DNA from: Streptococcus cristatus
Lineage (GTDB): Bacteria > Bacillota > Bacilli > Lactobacillales > Streptococcaceae
NCBI RefSeq assembly: GCF_003943505.1
Contig: NZ_RJPS01000001.1
Coordinates: 212,640-276,639 of the forward strand
Length of the DNA: 64,000 nucleotides
Direction: 5' to 3'
The notes under the pieces were generated by a model. That model saw nothing but the letters and a program-made list of their open reading frames with translations, was not told the DNA's origin and searched no databases. A program made the position numbers and the translations under genes. The first letter of the stretch is position 1. Every line of letters begins with the position of its first letter. Below, in pieces: positions 1-10,150 of the stretch.

Positions 1-723
1 ATCACAGAAGAACGGAATAACCAGACTTACTATGTCACTATCCCGCTTGGTATTATCATCACAGAAGAAGCCATCATCACGACTTGCTTGGAAAAATTGC
101 CCCTGCTCGATATTTTCATCAATCGACAACTGCGCAACTTTTACACCTTCATGCGGTCACGTTTTATCTTTCAGATTCTCTACCGCAATGCCGAGCTATA
201 TCTGACGGCCCTGCGTTCCATTGACCGCAAGAGCGAGCAGATCGAAAGCCAGCTGCACCAGTCGACTCGAAACGAAGAACTGATTGAGCTCATGGAGTTG
301 GAAAAAACCATCGTCTATTTCAAGGCCTCCCTCAAAACCAACGAGCGCGTGATCAAAAAATTGACCAGCGCTACCAGCAATATCAAAAAATATCTGGAAG
401 ATGAGGACTTGCTGGAAGATACCCTGATTGAGACCCAGCAGGCCATTGAGATGGCTGATATTTATGGGAACATCCTCCACAGCATGACAGATACTTTTGC
501 GTCCATTATTTCCAACAACCAGAACAATGTCATGAAGACACTGGCTCTGGTAACCGTTGTTATGTCCATCCCGACCATGCTCTTCTCAGCCTATGGGATG
601 AACTTCAAAGATAATGAACTACCTCTAAATGGCGAACCGCATGCTTTCTGGATTATCATGTTTATCGCCTTTGCTCTGAGCGGCTCTCTGACCCTCTACC
701 TCTTCCATAAAAAATTATTCTAA
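1..723 (+). CDS. CorA-family magnesium/divalent cation transporter (5' end outside window)
   Basis: The frame is open from base 1, so this is the C-terminal 240 residues of a CorA-type channel whose start lies upstream. A long charged helical region (visible residues about 35-165) is followed by a membrane segment, the signature GMN tripeptide (bases 595-603, in the context YGMNF), and a second membrane segment with a positively charged C-terminus (HKKLF). This matches the two-TM architecture of CorA, which takes up Mg2+ as a pentamer in the cytoplasmic membrane. An internal TTG at base 88 is not a credible start because homology-like sequence continues upstream. The DUF1129 gene follows 18 bp later and is probably co-transcribed. 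The family call is secure; the cation preference is inferred. Confidence 0.93.
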   Translation: MTEERNNQTYYVTIPLGIIITEEAIITTCLEKLPLLDIFINRQLRNFYTFMRSRFIFQILYRNAELYLTALRSIDRKSEQIESQLHQSTRNEELIELMELEKTIVYFKASLKTNERVIKKLTSATSNIKKYLEDEDLLEDTLIETQQAIEMADIYGNILHSMTDTFASIISNNQNNVMKTLALVTVVMSIPTMLFSAYGMNFKDNELPLNGEPHAFWIIMFIAFALSGSLTLYLFHKKLF

Positions 724-741
724 CCACCAGAAAGGACCACC

Positions 742-1416
742 ATGTCACAAGTATTATTAGACAAACTAACCAAGAAAAACAAGGAATTTCTCCACATTGC
801 TACTCATCAACTCCTCAAAGATGGCAAATCCGACGAAGAAGTGAAGGCAATCTTAGAGGAAATCATTCCAAACATTTTAGAAAATCAAGCCAAGGGTATC
901 CCTGCCCGTGCTCTCTATGGGGCACCAACTTACTGGGCTTCTTCTCTCACTGCCAAAGAGCGCTATGATGCCGAGCATCCCAAGCAAAATGATGATCCAA
1001 AATGGATGATGCTGGATTCCGTCCTATTCATTTTTGGTTTCTTCACCGTTCTGACTTCCATCGTCAATTTGGCATCTTCTAAACCCTCTGTTTACGGCAT
1101 GACGACACTTGTCTTTGGTAGTATTGTCGGCGGCCTTGCTTTCTACGCCCTCTATCATTTCGTTTACCGTTTTTACGGACCAGACACTGACCGTAGCCAA
1201 CGACCACATCTACTCAAATCTATCCTTATCATGCTAGTAGCTATTGCTCTTTGGACCCTTTCAATTGTTGGTTCTAGCCTACTGCCCGACTCTCTCAACC
1301 CACATTTGTCAAATATCGTCGTTGCCATCATCGGAGGGATCACCCTAGCACTCCGTTTCTACCTCAGGAAACGCTTCAATATCAAGAGTGCAACCATGGG
1401 GCCAGCGAAATATTAA
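742..1416 (+). CDS. DUF1129 family membrane protein
   Basis: The 224-residue protein has a charged cytoplasmic N-terminal half (about residues 1-90, with an LLKDGKS..EEVKAIL-type helical region) followed by four hydrophobic segments (about residues 93-113, 118-143, 155-175 and 185-205) and a basic tail. This is the layout of the DUF1129 proteins of Firmicutes. The ATG at 742 is preceded by an AGAAAGGA ribosome-binding site. It sits 18 bp behind the CorA gene, an arrangement I recall from other streptococci, so a shared transcript is likely. No biochemical function can be read from the sequence. A hairpin terminator follows. Confidence 0.8.
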   Translation: MSQVLLDKLTKKNKEFLHIATHQLLKDGKSDEEVKAILEEIIPNILENQAKGIPARALYGAPTYWASSLTAKERYDAEHPKQNDDPKWMMLDSVLFIFGFFTVLTSIVNLASSKPSVYGMTTLVFGSIVGGLAFYALYHFVYRFYGPDTDRSQRPHLLKSILIMLVAIALWTLSIVGSSLLPDSLNPHLSNIVVAIIGGITLALRFYLRKRFNIKSATMGPAKY

Positions 1417-1425
1417 GCAGCATAG

Positions 1426-1456
1426 AAAAAGAGGTTTTATGACCTCTTTTATTTTA
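1426..1456. terminator. Bidirectional intrinsic terminator
   Basis: A hairpin with arms AAAAGAGGT and ACCTCTTTT (1427-1450) is flanked by T-rich sequence on the plus strand and A-rich sequence on its left. It lies between the convergent DUF1129 gene and the GNAT gene and can serve both. Confidence 0.8.
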
Positions 1457-1957
1457 CTCTTTTGAAAAGTATAATACCAACTCATCGTTATTCTCGCACG
1501 AAGCATAGGGCGTGAGTGGCTGATTTTGAAACCAAACTCCTGACCCATCTGGCATATAACCGCGACCTACATACAGTCGTTGTGCTGGACCATAGCCTTT
1601 ATGTAGCCCAACACCCAAGCTGACCACATCTGAATAATGCTGCGCTACTTGCTCCGCTTTGTCCAGTAAAGCTGTGCCAATTCCTTGCTTTTGGAAACTT
1701 TCAAAAACATTAAAATCCGTTAACTCAGGATAAAGGCCAGCAAAGGGTCCATGCTTTGCCAATGGGATGACTGTAATGTAGCCAGCAAAAAATTCCCCAA
1801 CAACCGCCACCAAAACTTGGCGCTCACCCGCCTCTTGCTCCAGAAAGTAGTTTTTTAAAATCTCTCTCCGACCAGGCCAGCCTTGCTGGATAAAAGCATT
1901 CGATAAGCCTTCAATATCCTCAAAAAGCATCTTTCTGATGGCCAGTTCTTCTGTCAT
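1454..1957 (-). CDS. GNAT family N-acetyltransferase
   Basis: This is a 167-residue single-domain protein of the GCN5-related acetyltransferase fold. The acetyl-CoA pyrophosphate-binding motif A is visible near residues 90-100 as QKQGIGTALL (Q-x-x-G-x-G/A), followed by a helix and a late strand with an RLYVGRGY sequence typical of the C-terminal part of the fold. It would transfer an acetyl group from acetyl-CoA to an amine; the substrate is unknown. It is transcribed alone from an extended -10 promoter (TG-C-TATAAT) at about 1990 and converges with DUF1129. Confidence 0.82.
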   Translation of the reverse strand: MTEELAIRKMLFEDIEGLSNAFIQQGWPGRREILKNYFLEQEAGERQVLVAVVGEFFAGYITVIPLAKHGPFAGLYPELTDFNVFESFQKQGIGTALLDKAEQVAQHYSDVVSLGVGLHKGYGPAQRLYVGRGYMPDGSGVWFQNQPLTPYASCENNDELVLYFSKE

Positions 1958-1989
1958 GGCAAGCCTCCCATATCTTGATAGTTTCTTCT

Positions 1990-1995
1990 ATTATA
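1990..1995 (-). promoter_or_regulatory. Extended -10 promoter of the GNAT gene
   Basis: On the minus strand TATAAT is preceded by TGC, giving an extended -10 element 33 bp upstream of the ATG at 1957. No convincing -35 was identified. Confidence 0.55.
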
Positions 1996-2024
1996 GCACT
2001 GTCCCTTTCTATCATCAAGATAGC

Positions 2025-2050
2025 AAAAATCCCTGCTAGAAGCAGGGACT
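2025..2050 (-). terminator. Terminator of the rpsF-ssb-rpsR operon
   Basis: The minus strand reads TCCCTGCT, a three-base loop and AGCAGGGA followed by five Ts, a few bases after the rpsR stop codon at 2055. Confidence 0.9.
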
Positions 2051-2054
2051 CTCA

Positions 2055-2294
2055 TTAGTCTTCATTTACGAAAGGCATCAAAGCCATTACGCGAGCGCGT
2101 TTGATAGCTGTTGTTACTTTACGTTGGTTTTTAGCTGAAGTTCCTGTTACACGACGAGGAAGGATTTTCCCACGTTCTGAAACGAAACGGCTAAGAAGCT
2201 CAGTATCTTTGTAATCAACATATTCAATCTTGTTTGCTGCGATGTAATCAACTTTTTTACGGCGTTTGAATCCGCCACGACGTTGTTGAGCCAT
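2055..2294 (-). CDS. rpsR: 30S ribosomal protein S18
   Basis: The 79-residue basic protein begins [14 protein letters not shown] and carries the conserved ILPRR and [10 protein letters not shown] segments of bacterial S18, a component of the platform of the small subunit that pairs with S6. Its length is the usual one for Firmicutes. It is the third gene of the rpsF-ssb-rpsR operon, 40 bp behind ssb and directly ahead of the operon terminator. I see no extra zinc-binding cysteines, so this is the zinc-free type. Confidence 0.98.
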   Translation of the reverse strand: MAQQRRGGFKRRKKVDYIAANKIEYVDYKDTELLSRFVSERGKILPRRVTGTSAKNQRKVTTAIKRARVMALMPFVNED

Positions 2295-2334
2295 GTTATT
2301 CTCCTTTATATTATAGTTCTAGTTTTGTCCATTT

Positions 2335-2829
2335 TTAGAATGGTAAATCATCGTCTGAGATGTCCATCGGGTTTGAATTGCCGAATGGGCTTTCATCACG
2401 AGAAAAATTCGGTACTTGGTTGAATGAGTCAGCATTACCATAGCTTGGTGCAGAATTTCCACCGAAGCCACCGCCACCAAAGCCAGCTGAAGGCTGCCCT
2501 TCACGGCTTGCACGACTTTCCAGAAGCTGGAAGTTGTCTGCAACGACTTCTGTGACATAGACACGCTGGCCTTGCTGATTGTCGTAGTTACGAGTCTGAA
2601 TGCGACCAGTAATTCCGATCAAAGCGCCTTTTTTGGCCCAATTAGCAAGATTTTCTGCCTGCTGACGCCAGATAACAACATTGATAAAGTCCGCTTCACG
2701 CTCACCACTTTGGTTTTTAAAGTTGCGATTAACAGCCAGAGTAAAGGTTGCAACCGCTTGGTTTTGCGGTGTATAGCGAAGTTCAGCATCACGGGTCATA
2801 CGTCCCACAAGTACAACGTTATTAATCAT
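2335..2829 (-). CDS. ssb: Single-stranded DNA-binding protein
   Basis: The 164-residue SSB has an N-terminal OB fold (residues 1-105; [10 protein letters not shown] start, RNYDN and VADNFQ segments), a Gly/Ser/Asn-rich flexible linker and the acidic C-terminal tip DDDLPF that docks SSB partner proteins. It coats single-stranded DNA during replication, repair and competence. Its position between rpsF and rpsR is the standard Firmicute arrangement, so it is co-expressed with the S6/S18 ribosomal proteins. Confidence 0.98.
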   Translation of the reverse strand: MINNVVLVGRMTRDAELRYTPQNQAVATFTLAVNRNFKNQSGEREADFINVVIWRQQAENLANWAKKGALIGITGRIQTRNYDNQQGQRVYVTEVVADNFQLLESRASREGQPSAGFGGGGFGGNSAPSYGNADSFNQVPNFSRDESPFGNSNPMDISDDDLPF

Positions 2830-2840
2830 AATTTACCTTC

Positions 2841-3131
2841 TTAAGCGTCAAGTTTGACGATCATGTGACGAAGAATGTCAGCGTTGATTTTTGAAAGACG
2901 GTCAAACTCTTTAAGAGCTGCATCGTCGTTTGCTTCAACGTTAACGATGTGGTAAAGTCCTTCACGGAAATCTTGGATTTCGTATGCAAGACGACGTTTT
3001 TCCCAGTCTTTTGATTCAACAACAGTTGCACCGTTGTCAGTCAAGATAGAGTCAAAGCGTGCTACCAAAGCGTTTTTAGCTTCTTCTTCAATGTTTGGAC
3101 GAATAATATAAAGAATTTCGTATTTAGCCAT
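2841..3131 (-). CDS. rpsF: 30S ribosomal protein S6
   Basis: The 96-residue protein starts [13 protein letters not shown] and has the conserved [10 protein letters not shown] and EGLYHIVN stretches of bacterial S6, which binds the central domain of 16S rRNA together with S18. It is the first gene of rpsF-ssb-rpsR. The ATG has a strong AAAGGAGG ribosome-binding site, and a 70-base untranslated leader precedes it (see regulatory entry). Confidence 0.98.
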   Translation of the reverse strand: MAKYEILYIIRPNIEEEAKNALVARFDSILTDNGATVVESKDWEKRRLAYEIQDFREGLYHIVNVEANDDAALKEFDRLSKINADILRHMIVKLDA

Positions 3132-3205
3132 TGATATGTTCCTCCTTTTGGTCTAATGACCCCAAGACGTTGCAAGGGGTAAGTGAGGTTCACTCACGAA
3201 TAATA
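3132..3205 (-). promoter_or_regulatory. rpsF 5' leader, possible S6:S18 autoregulatory site
   Basis: Between the promoter and the rpsF ATG the minus strand can fold into GTGAG/CTCAC and ACCCC/GGGGT stem-loops in tandem. S6:S18 feedback leaders are known upstream of rpsF operons in several phyla. Assigning this one is inference from location and the two stems; I did not verify the conserved protein-binding bulge. Confidence 0.35.
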
Positions 3206-3234
3206 ATTATACTAGATTTCCTTGCAAATAGCAA
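3206..3234 (-). promoter_or_regulatory. Promoter of the rpsF operon
   Basis: The minus strand has TTGCTA (3229-3234), a 17-bp spacer and a consensus TATAAT (3206-3211), placing the start of transcription about 65 bases before rpsF. Confidence 0.75.
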
Positions 3235-3308
3235 GAATAAATTTCGCTTTTCTTTGAATGATCTGCTAAAGCATTTTATCAGCTAGACAAAGCATACCAG
3301 CAAGTGAT

Positions 3309-5305
<1,997 letters not shown>

Positions 5306-5316
<11 letters not shown>

Positions 5317-6253
5317 CAGGCAATTCCTTCGTTTTGGAGACAATCAGACGGTACTGATTCTCAAAGAGGGGCACCAAGTCTTCCAAGTCCTCTTCAAGAC
5401 AGAGAACCTTGACATTAGGGCCAGCGTCCATGGTGAAATAGCAACGATGCCCCTGGCCTCGGAGCTGGCGAACAAAGTCCATCGCAGCATAGCTTTCCTC
5501 CGTCAGATAAGTAAATGGAGGCGTGGCTGTCTCTGTCGTTGCATGCATCCGCAAAGCATTCTCCTCGGTCAACTGCCCAACTTTCTCAAAATCATTATTC
5601 TTTAAGTAAGCCAGCATGTCCTGATAATCCTGTGCTGACTGGTCAATCCAAGCCTGAAAATTTTTGGACGTTTCGGCACAGAGCTGCATGCCGAGTCGAC
5701 TAGAAATCAGCTTTTTCTCATCATGAAGCACCAACATAATCATGGCTAGCTTAAGGTCGGTTTGCACAGGATAAATTGCTCCGCTATCCTTGTTCCATGC
5801 TGCCAAAGGACCAAAAAAGGAGCGGGCTGACGAACCTGAAGCAAACTTGGCCAACTGAGCCAACTCCTCGATACTGTAATGAGTTTCAAAATAAGCATCA
5901 CAAGCCTTGACCAGAGCAGATAAGCCGCTGGAACTAGAGGATAAGCCTGCCGCTGTCGGCATATTGTTACTGGTGTCAATCCGAACCCAATCACTCGGCT
6001 CCGTCCGAAAACGGTCAATAATTCGACTGACTTTGGCATGCTCTTCTGGGCTTTGCAATTGCCCATCGATATAAAATTCATCGCCAGCAGCCTCAGCCGC
6101 AAGCGGACTTAACTGGGTTTGGGTGTACATATTCTCTAAAGTCAAGGAAATACTGCTGGTAGCAGGAATCATCCGCTCGGCATCTGCCTTGCCCCAATAC
6201 TTGACAATAGCAATATTGGCGTAAGACTTGACACTTACAGACTTTCTATCCAT
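5306..6253 (-). CDS. mvaD: Diphosphomevalonate decarboxylase
   Basis: The 315-residue GHMP-family enzyme decarboxylates mevalonate diphosphate to isopentenyl diphosphate. Visible motifs are the N-terminal ANIAIVKYWGK, the phosphate-binding loop region PTAAGLSSSSSG, an ASGSSARS stretch carrying the catalytic-region serine/arginine, and the C-terminal MDAGPNVK. It overlaps mvaK1 by 19 bp and mvaK2 by 11 bp. Confidence 0.97.
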
Positions 6254-7113
6254 ATATTGCTGGCTCCTTTCTCTCTCAAAAGACGGGCTAGGTCTTCCGC
6301 CTCTTTCTTTTCTTTTATTAGCACAATCACGCAGCCGCCTAGGCCACCACCACTCATTTTAGCTCCGAGAGCTCCATTTTCAAGCGCCAGCTCGACCAAA
6401 TCATCAGATAGCTGGCAAGAAACTCCCAACTGGGCTAGTTTGCCGTGCGCCTTGGTCATGGCCTGGCCCATGGTCAGCAAATCCTTGAGCTGGATCGCCT
6501 TCTCAACGATTTTTGTCAGATTTCCCAGCTCCTGTAAGAGGGGCAGAGCCTCCTGACCCAAGCTTTCCACCTTTTTGATGGCTTCCCGCGTGTGTCCGTG
6601 AATGCCCGTATCCGCAATCAGCAGATGAGCGCCCAAATCTAACTCAATCTCTGAAAATCCGACATTGCGGATAAACTTGATGGCTACATCACTAAGACAG
6701 GTCTTGGCATCCAGACCGCTTGGATTCATATGGGCAATCATCTCTGCTCGATTAGCCAAAATTTCCAGAGTTTCATGATCCAAGGCTTCCTCGAAGTAGT
6801 CAAAAATCGCACGAATAGCTGCAATGCTGACAGCAGCAGACGAACCCATGCCCCGCTTTTCTGGCACCATGGAATTCACCTGGCAACGAATCTGAGCACC
6901 TTGCTTCCCCAAATGCTCCAAGCAGGCAAAAACAGCCATGGACAAGGTATCTTCCTCATAGAGAGTCCAAGGCTTCTCAGAAGAAAATACCTGACAAGTC
7001 ACTTCGATATTATTGAGAGGCAAAGCCAAGGCTGGATAGCCATAGACCACCGAATGCTCCCCCATCAGAATAATCTTGCTATGTGCCTTGCCGACACCCT
7101 TCTCTTTTGTCAT
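6235..7113 (-). CDS. mvaK1: Mevalonate kinase
   Basis: The 292-residue enzyme makes 5-phosphomevalonate from mevalonate and ATP, the first kinase step of this pathway. It has the GKAHSKIILMGEHSVVYG N-terminal motif, the RGMGSSAAVS phosphate loop, a PSGLDA segment and the C-terminal KMSGGGLGGC motif that contacts the phosphates. It is the promoter-proximal gene of mvaK1-mvaD-mvaK2-fni, the usual streptococcal order. The HMG-CoA synthase and reductase genes are not in this window. Confidence 0.97.
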   Translation of the reverse strand: MTKEKGVGKAHSKIILMGEHSVVYGYPALALPLNNIEVTCQVFSSEKPWTLYEEDTLSMAVFACLEHLGKQGAQIRCQVNSMVPEKRGMGSSAAVSIAAIRAIFDYFEEALDHETLEILANRAEMIAHMNPSGLDAKTCLSDVAIKFIRNVGFSEIELDLGAHLLIADTGIHGHTREAIKKVESLGQEALPLLQELGNLTKIVEKAIQLKDLLTMGQAMTKAHGKLAQLGVSCQLSDDLVELALENGALGAKMSGGGLGGCVIVLIKEKKEAEDLARLLREKGASNIWIESL

Positions 7114-7214
7114 ACTTTCTCTCTATTTCTTCCTTCTATCTTCTATATTTTAATATACTTTTGAAAAAAAAGCGATCTTTTCCTATCTTGACTGACAAAG
7201 TCACGTTAAGCAGT

Positions 7215-7241
7215 CAAAAACTCCAAGCAAAAGCCGGAGTT
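7215..7241 (-). terminator. Terminator downstream of the serine hydrolase gene
   Basis: The minus strand has ACTCC/GGAGT arms with an inner GC pair, followed by five Ts. It separates cppA-hydrolase from mvaK1. Confidence 0.65.
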
Positions 7242-7292
7242 CTATCCTATTTTATCATCAGTGACGGGCCTTTGGCTTCGGTAGGGAGGAGG

Positions 7293-8225
7293 CTACCACT
7301 CTCTTCTGATTAGATCCATCAGTTCATTGCGGTCTAAAATCCACTGGGCACGTTCATCCTTTTCATAGGTGCGATTGGACAGAAAGATTGCAGCTTTCTG
7401 CTTCGCCCGATTGTACATGATAAAAGTACCCGTATAGCCAGTATGATCCAGCCATTCTCCCTCCAAATTCCAAGCTAGACTGCGTGTCTTGCCGGACTCT
7501 GAAGCAAAGTTTTGGCTCAATTTCTCTGCAAATTCATCCTGCAAATAATGCTCTAAAAAGATCTGCAAATCCTCAAGTGTTGAAAAAAGCCCGGCACTCC
7601 CAGCATGCTGGCCTAAGACACGCGCTTTGGGATCATGAACCACACCCGCTTTAACACCACCAACAGTCGGAACCGCAGAAGCTACTGGTCCAAAGCTAGT
7701 TTTCCGCATCGCCCAAGGCTGAAAAATCTTTTCTTCAAATAACTTGTCCAAATCCTCCCCATAGATCTCCTCCAGCATAAAGCCCAGCAGGAGAAAATTA
7801 ACATCTGTATAATGGAAGGTTTTGTCATCCCGCACTGTCAAACCGTTGAGAGCCGCCTTTAATTCTTGAGCATCGAGCCTATCCCGATTGGGAATAAAGG
7901 GATCGAGCCCAGAAGTATGGGTCAAAAGCTGGCGCAGGGTCACCCGATCATCATGAAAGGCTGGATAGTATTGCCGCAAAGGCGCATCTATATCCAAGTC
8001 ACCAGTCTGAAACAAAAATGCCACCAAGGTTCCTACGCCAACCACCTTACTGACACTGGCCAGATCATAAACCAAACCGGCTCGCGTTGCTGATTGATTG
8101 GCCGGGTCTGCCAAGCCCAGATAGAAATTCTGCCAGTGTCCATCACGATAAAGAGACAAACTAGCCCCAGGATAAAGCCCCGCAGCAAGCTGCTGATCTA
8201 CCTTTTCTAAAATCCGCTGGGTCAT
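7293..8225 (-). CDS. Serine hydrolase of the beta-lactamase / class C PBP-like family
   Basis: The 310-residue protein has the serine beta-lactamase-like fold. The catalytic SxxK appears as SVSK (about residue 58) within a DLASVSK context, a YTDVN stretch (about residue 142) fits the second Y-x-N/D motif, and HTGYTG (about residue 255) fits the third H/K-T-G motif. No signal peptide is visible, so it is probably cytoplasmic, unlike a true penicillin-binding protein. Its ATG overlaps the cppA stop as ATGA, so the two are translationally coupled. Substrate unknown; esterase or peptidase activity is possible. Confidence 0.8.
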   Translation of the reverse strand: MTQRILEKVDQQLAAGLYPGASLSLYRDGHWQNFYLGLADPANQSATRAGLVYDLASVSKVVGVGTLVAFLFQTGDLDIDAPLRQYYPAFHDDRVTLRQLLTHTSGLDPFIPNRDRLDAQELKAALNGLTVRDDKTFHYTDVNFLLLGFMLEEIYGEDLDKLFEEKIFQPWAMRKTSFGPVASAVPTVGGVKAGVVHDPKARVLGQHAGSAGLFSTLEDLQIFLEHYLQDEFAEKLSQNFASESGKTRSLAWNLEGEWLDHTGYTGTFIMYNRAKQKAAIFLSNRTYEKDERAQWILDRNELMDLIRREW

Positions 8226-8959
8226 AGTTGCTCAAACCATAGTTCAATATTACTTTGGTCTTGGCTGACTAAGAATTTTTTAGATTTAGGTACAAAAAAC
8301 TCCTGTGTCGCAAAAACCGATGACAATTTTTCCACATCAAAGTCTGTCACCAAACATTTGAGCATAGCCAAATCCCAAGTTTTCGTATTATCAGCTGTCA
8401 AGTCTTCTCCTTGGGCTTCCTGCACATCTAGGAAATCCAAGACATTGCTCACTGACTGATAGAAAGCCTTGATAGCCTGTAAATCTGGAGCACGAAGTTC
8501 AATCTTTTCCACATCAAATTGACTCAAGCCGATAAAATCATCCTGCACTTCAAATGCAGGAGTTTCTTGGACTGGTTGCAGACAAGTCACCTTCTCTTCC
8601 GCATGGAGCAAAATGCGATCGCCTTCTGGGGAAGTCGCTTCAAAAGCATATCCTTTCTCCCCACGATATAAACTGTCAATTTCAATCCCTCGAGCCAGCA
8701 AAGCCTCAATTTCTGCCGCTTTTGCCACCTTGATCACTAAGCGAGCCAATTTCTTTGCTCCTTTAACTCGACGAGAGCGCATGCTTGGAGATTCTTCTAA
8801 AATCAATCTTTCTGTTCTGGTTTGATCGCCCAAAGACAACTGGGCTCCTTCTTCCAACAGAGATTTCATCCCCAAGGTTTTACTATAGAAATCTTGATTT
8901 AGGTTCCGATTATTTACTTTTATTACTGGAACGATTCTTGCAACATGATTTACACTCAT
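8222..8959 (-). CDS. cppA: CppA-like protein (VOC fold, putative C3-degrading proteinase family)
   Basis: The 245-residue protein begins with a PVIKVNNRNLN.DFY segment of a glyoxalase/VOC-type domain and resembles streptococcal CppA across its whole length, with a second domain in the C-terminal half (from about residue 135). CppA of pneumococcus was described as a complement C3-degrading proteinase, but no classical protease motif is visible here, so that activity should be treated as unproven. The ATG at 8959 is chosen because GGAGG lies five bases upstream; the TTG further upstream falls inside that site. Confidence 0.72.
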   Translation of the reverse strand: MSVNHVARIVPVIKVNNRNLNQDFYSKTLGMKSLLEEGAQLSLGDQTRTERLILEESPSMRSRRVKGAKKLARLVIKVAKAAEIEALLARGIEIDSLYRGEKGYAFEATSPEGDRILLHAEEKVTCLQPVQETPAFEVQDDFIGLSQFDVEKIELRAPDLQAIKAFYQSVSNVLDFLDVQEAQGEDLTADNTKTWDLAMLKCLVTDFDVEKLSSVFATQEFFVPKSKKFLVSQDQSNIELWFEQL

Positions 8960-8979
8960 AACTTCCTCCAAACTATTTT

Positions 8980-9008
8980 ATTGTAATAGATTTTCATTTT
9001 TTTTACAA
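8980..9008 (-). promoter_or_regulatory. Promoter of cppA
   Basis: The minus strand has TTGTAA (9003-9008), a 17-bp spacer and TACAAT (8980-8985), a short distance upstream of the cppA ribosome-binding site. Confidence 0.65.
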
Positions 9009-9112
9009 GAAATTATGCGCAAACCAACAATTTTCAGAACATTTCCACTATCCTAATCAAACAAGTCAAAAAGTATAAAATAAATGGTAATCCCCCGCTA
9101 CTCAAAGGCTGA

Positions 9113-9142
9113 CAAAAAAGACCGAGATTGCTCTCAGTCTTT
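9113..9142 (-). terminator. Terminator of the aquaglyceroporin gene
   Basis: Arms AAAGACTGAGA and TCTCGGTCTTT (one G-T pair) with a T-run on the minus strand lie just after the stop codon at 9152. Confidence 0.85.
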
Positions 9143-9151
9143 CGATAGATA

Positions 9152-10048
9152 TTATCCGTAAATTGCTTTAAACAAAGCTACTGCTGTGATACCTGCAAGA
9201 ATTGGTGCCACAACTGGTACCCAAGAATACCACCATTTTGAATCACCCTTGTGTTCACCAAGGATTGATTTTGGCAAGATAAAGTGCAAGATACGAGGTC
9301 CGAGGTCACGGGCTGGGTTAAGACCTGGTCCAGTTGGGCCTCCAAGTGAAGTTACCAAGGCCATCACAAGGAAACCAAGTGCCAAGTGAGCAACAGCAGA
9401 TGATCCATTTGTTGCTTGTGCAAATGTATTATGAATCAGACTTTGAACATCCGATTCTGCTACTTTTTGACCAGCTTGAGCTGCTTGAAGAGCTTGTTGT
9501 TGTACATTCTTCTCAATAAGAACCTTCAATTCCGCACCGAAGTGAAGTTTAGTCATGCCCATCGCTGCAAAGAAAAGAACAAATGAACCAACAAACTCAT
9601 TGATAAAACCATTGATTGTTGCTGCTTTACGAGATTCAGGTGTTCCATGATCTAGACTTGAAATGGTTGAGAAAGTACCCAAGATATTGTTTGGATTTTC
9701 TGTTTTCAAGTAGTAAGGGCGATGTGTCGCTACGACCAAAGCCTGTCCGAAGATAGCACCCAAAACTTGAGCAATAATATAAGGAGCTACCTGAGCCCAT
9801 GGGAAGTAACCGCTAATCGCAAGTCCTAAAGTGAAGGCAGGGTTGATGTGGTTACCTGAGGTATTTCCAAACATCAGAGCTGGAATCATAACCCCCATAC
9901 CGTAACCAACGGCAATGACTAACCAGCCACTTTGATGACCTTTAGTTCCTTTTAATTCAACATTGGCAACAGCACCATTCCCCAAAATGATAAGGATGGC
10001 TGTTCCTAAAAATTCCGTGGCATATTTAATAGCCCAACTGAAATCCAT
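9152..10048 (-). CDS. Aquaglyceroporin / glycerol uptake facilitator (MIP family)
   Basis: The 298-residue channel protein has both MIP signature loops, HINPAFTLG (about residue 68) and GLNPARDLG (about residue 243), and six hydrophobic segments. It is longer than E. coli GlpF because of a roughly 40-residue polar insertion rich in Gln and Ala (about residues 175-215) between membrane segments. This long form, and its placement divergent from pepX, recalls the Gla aquaglyceroporin of Lactococcus lactis, which passes glycerol and water. The aspartate after NPAR is typical of glycerol-conducting members. Confidence 0.9.
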   Translation of the reverse strand: MDFSWAIKYATEFLGTAILIILGNGAVANVELKGTKGHQSGWLVIAVGYGMGVMIPALMFGNTSGNHINPAFTLGLAISGYFPWAQVAPYIIAQVLGAIFGQALVVATHRPYYLKTENPNNILGTFSTISSLDHGTPESRKAATINGFINEFVGSFVLFFAAMGMTKLHFGAELKVLIEKNVQQQALQAAQAGQKVAESDVQSLIHNTFAQATNGSSAVAHLALGFLVMALVTSLGGPTGPGLNPARDLGPRILHFILPKSILGEHKGDSKWWYSWVPVVAPILAGITAVALFKAIYG

Positions 10049-10071
10049 CTAATTTCTCCTTTAAAATTTTT

Positions 10072-10100
10072 TAGACAATCTATATTTTATCAAGTATAAT
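10072..10100 (+). promoter_or_regulatory. Promoter of pepX
   Basis: TAGACA (10072-10077), a 17-bp spacer and TATAAT (10095-10100) lie 50 bp ahead of the pepX ATG in the intergenic region shared with the divergent aquaglyceroporin gene. Confidence 0.7.
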
Positions 10101-10150
10101 GGATAATGTAAAGGTCATTTTAAACAAAAATAAGAAAAAGAGGGAAAAAT

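Noticed and set aside
3240-3300. Possible terminator after fni
   Set aside because: The GCTAAAGC/GCTGATAAAATGC pairing is weak and lacks a T-run in the right place.
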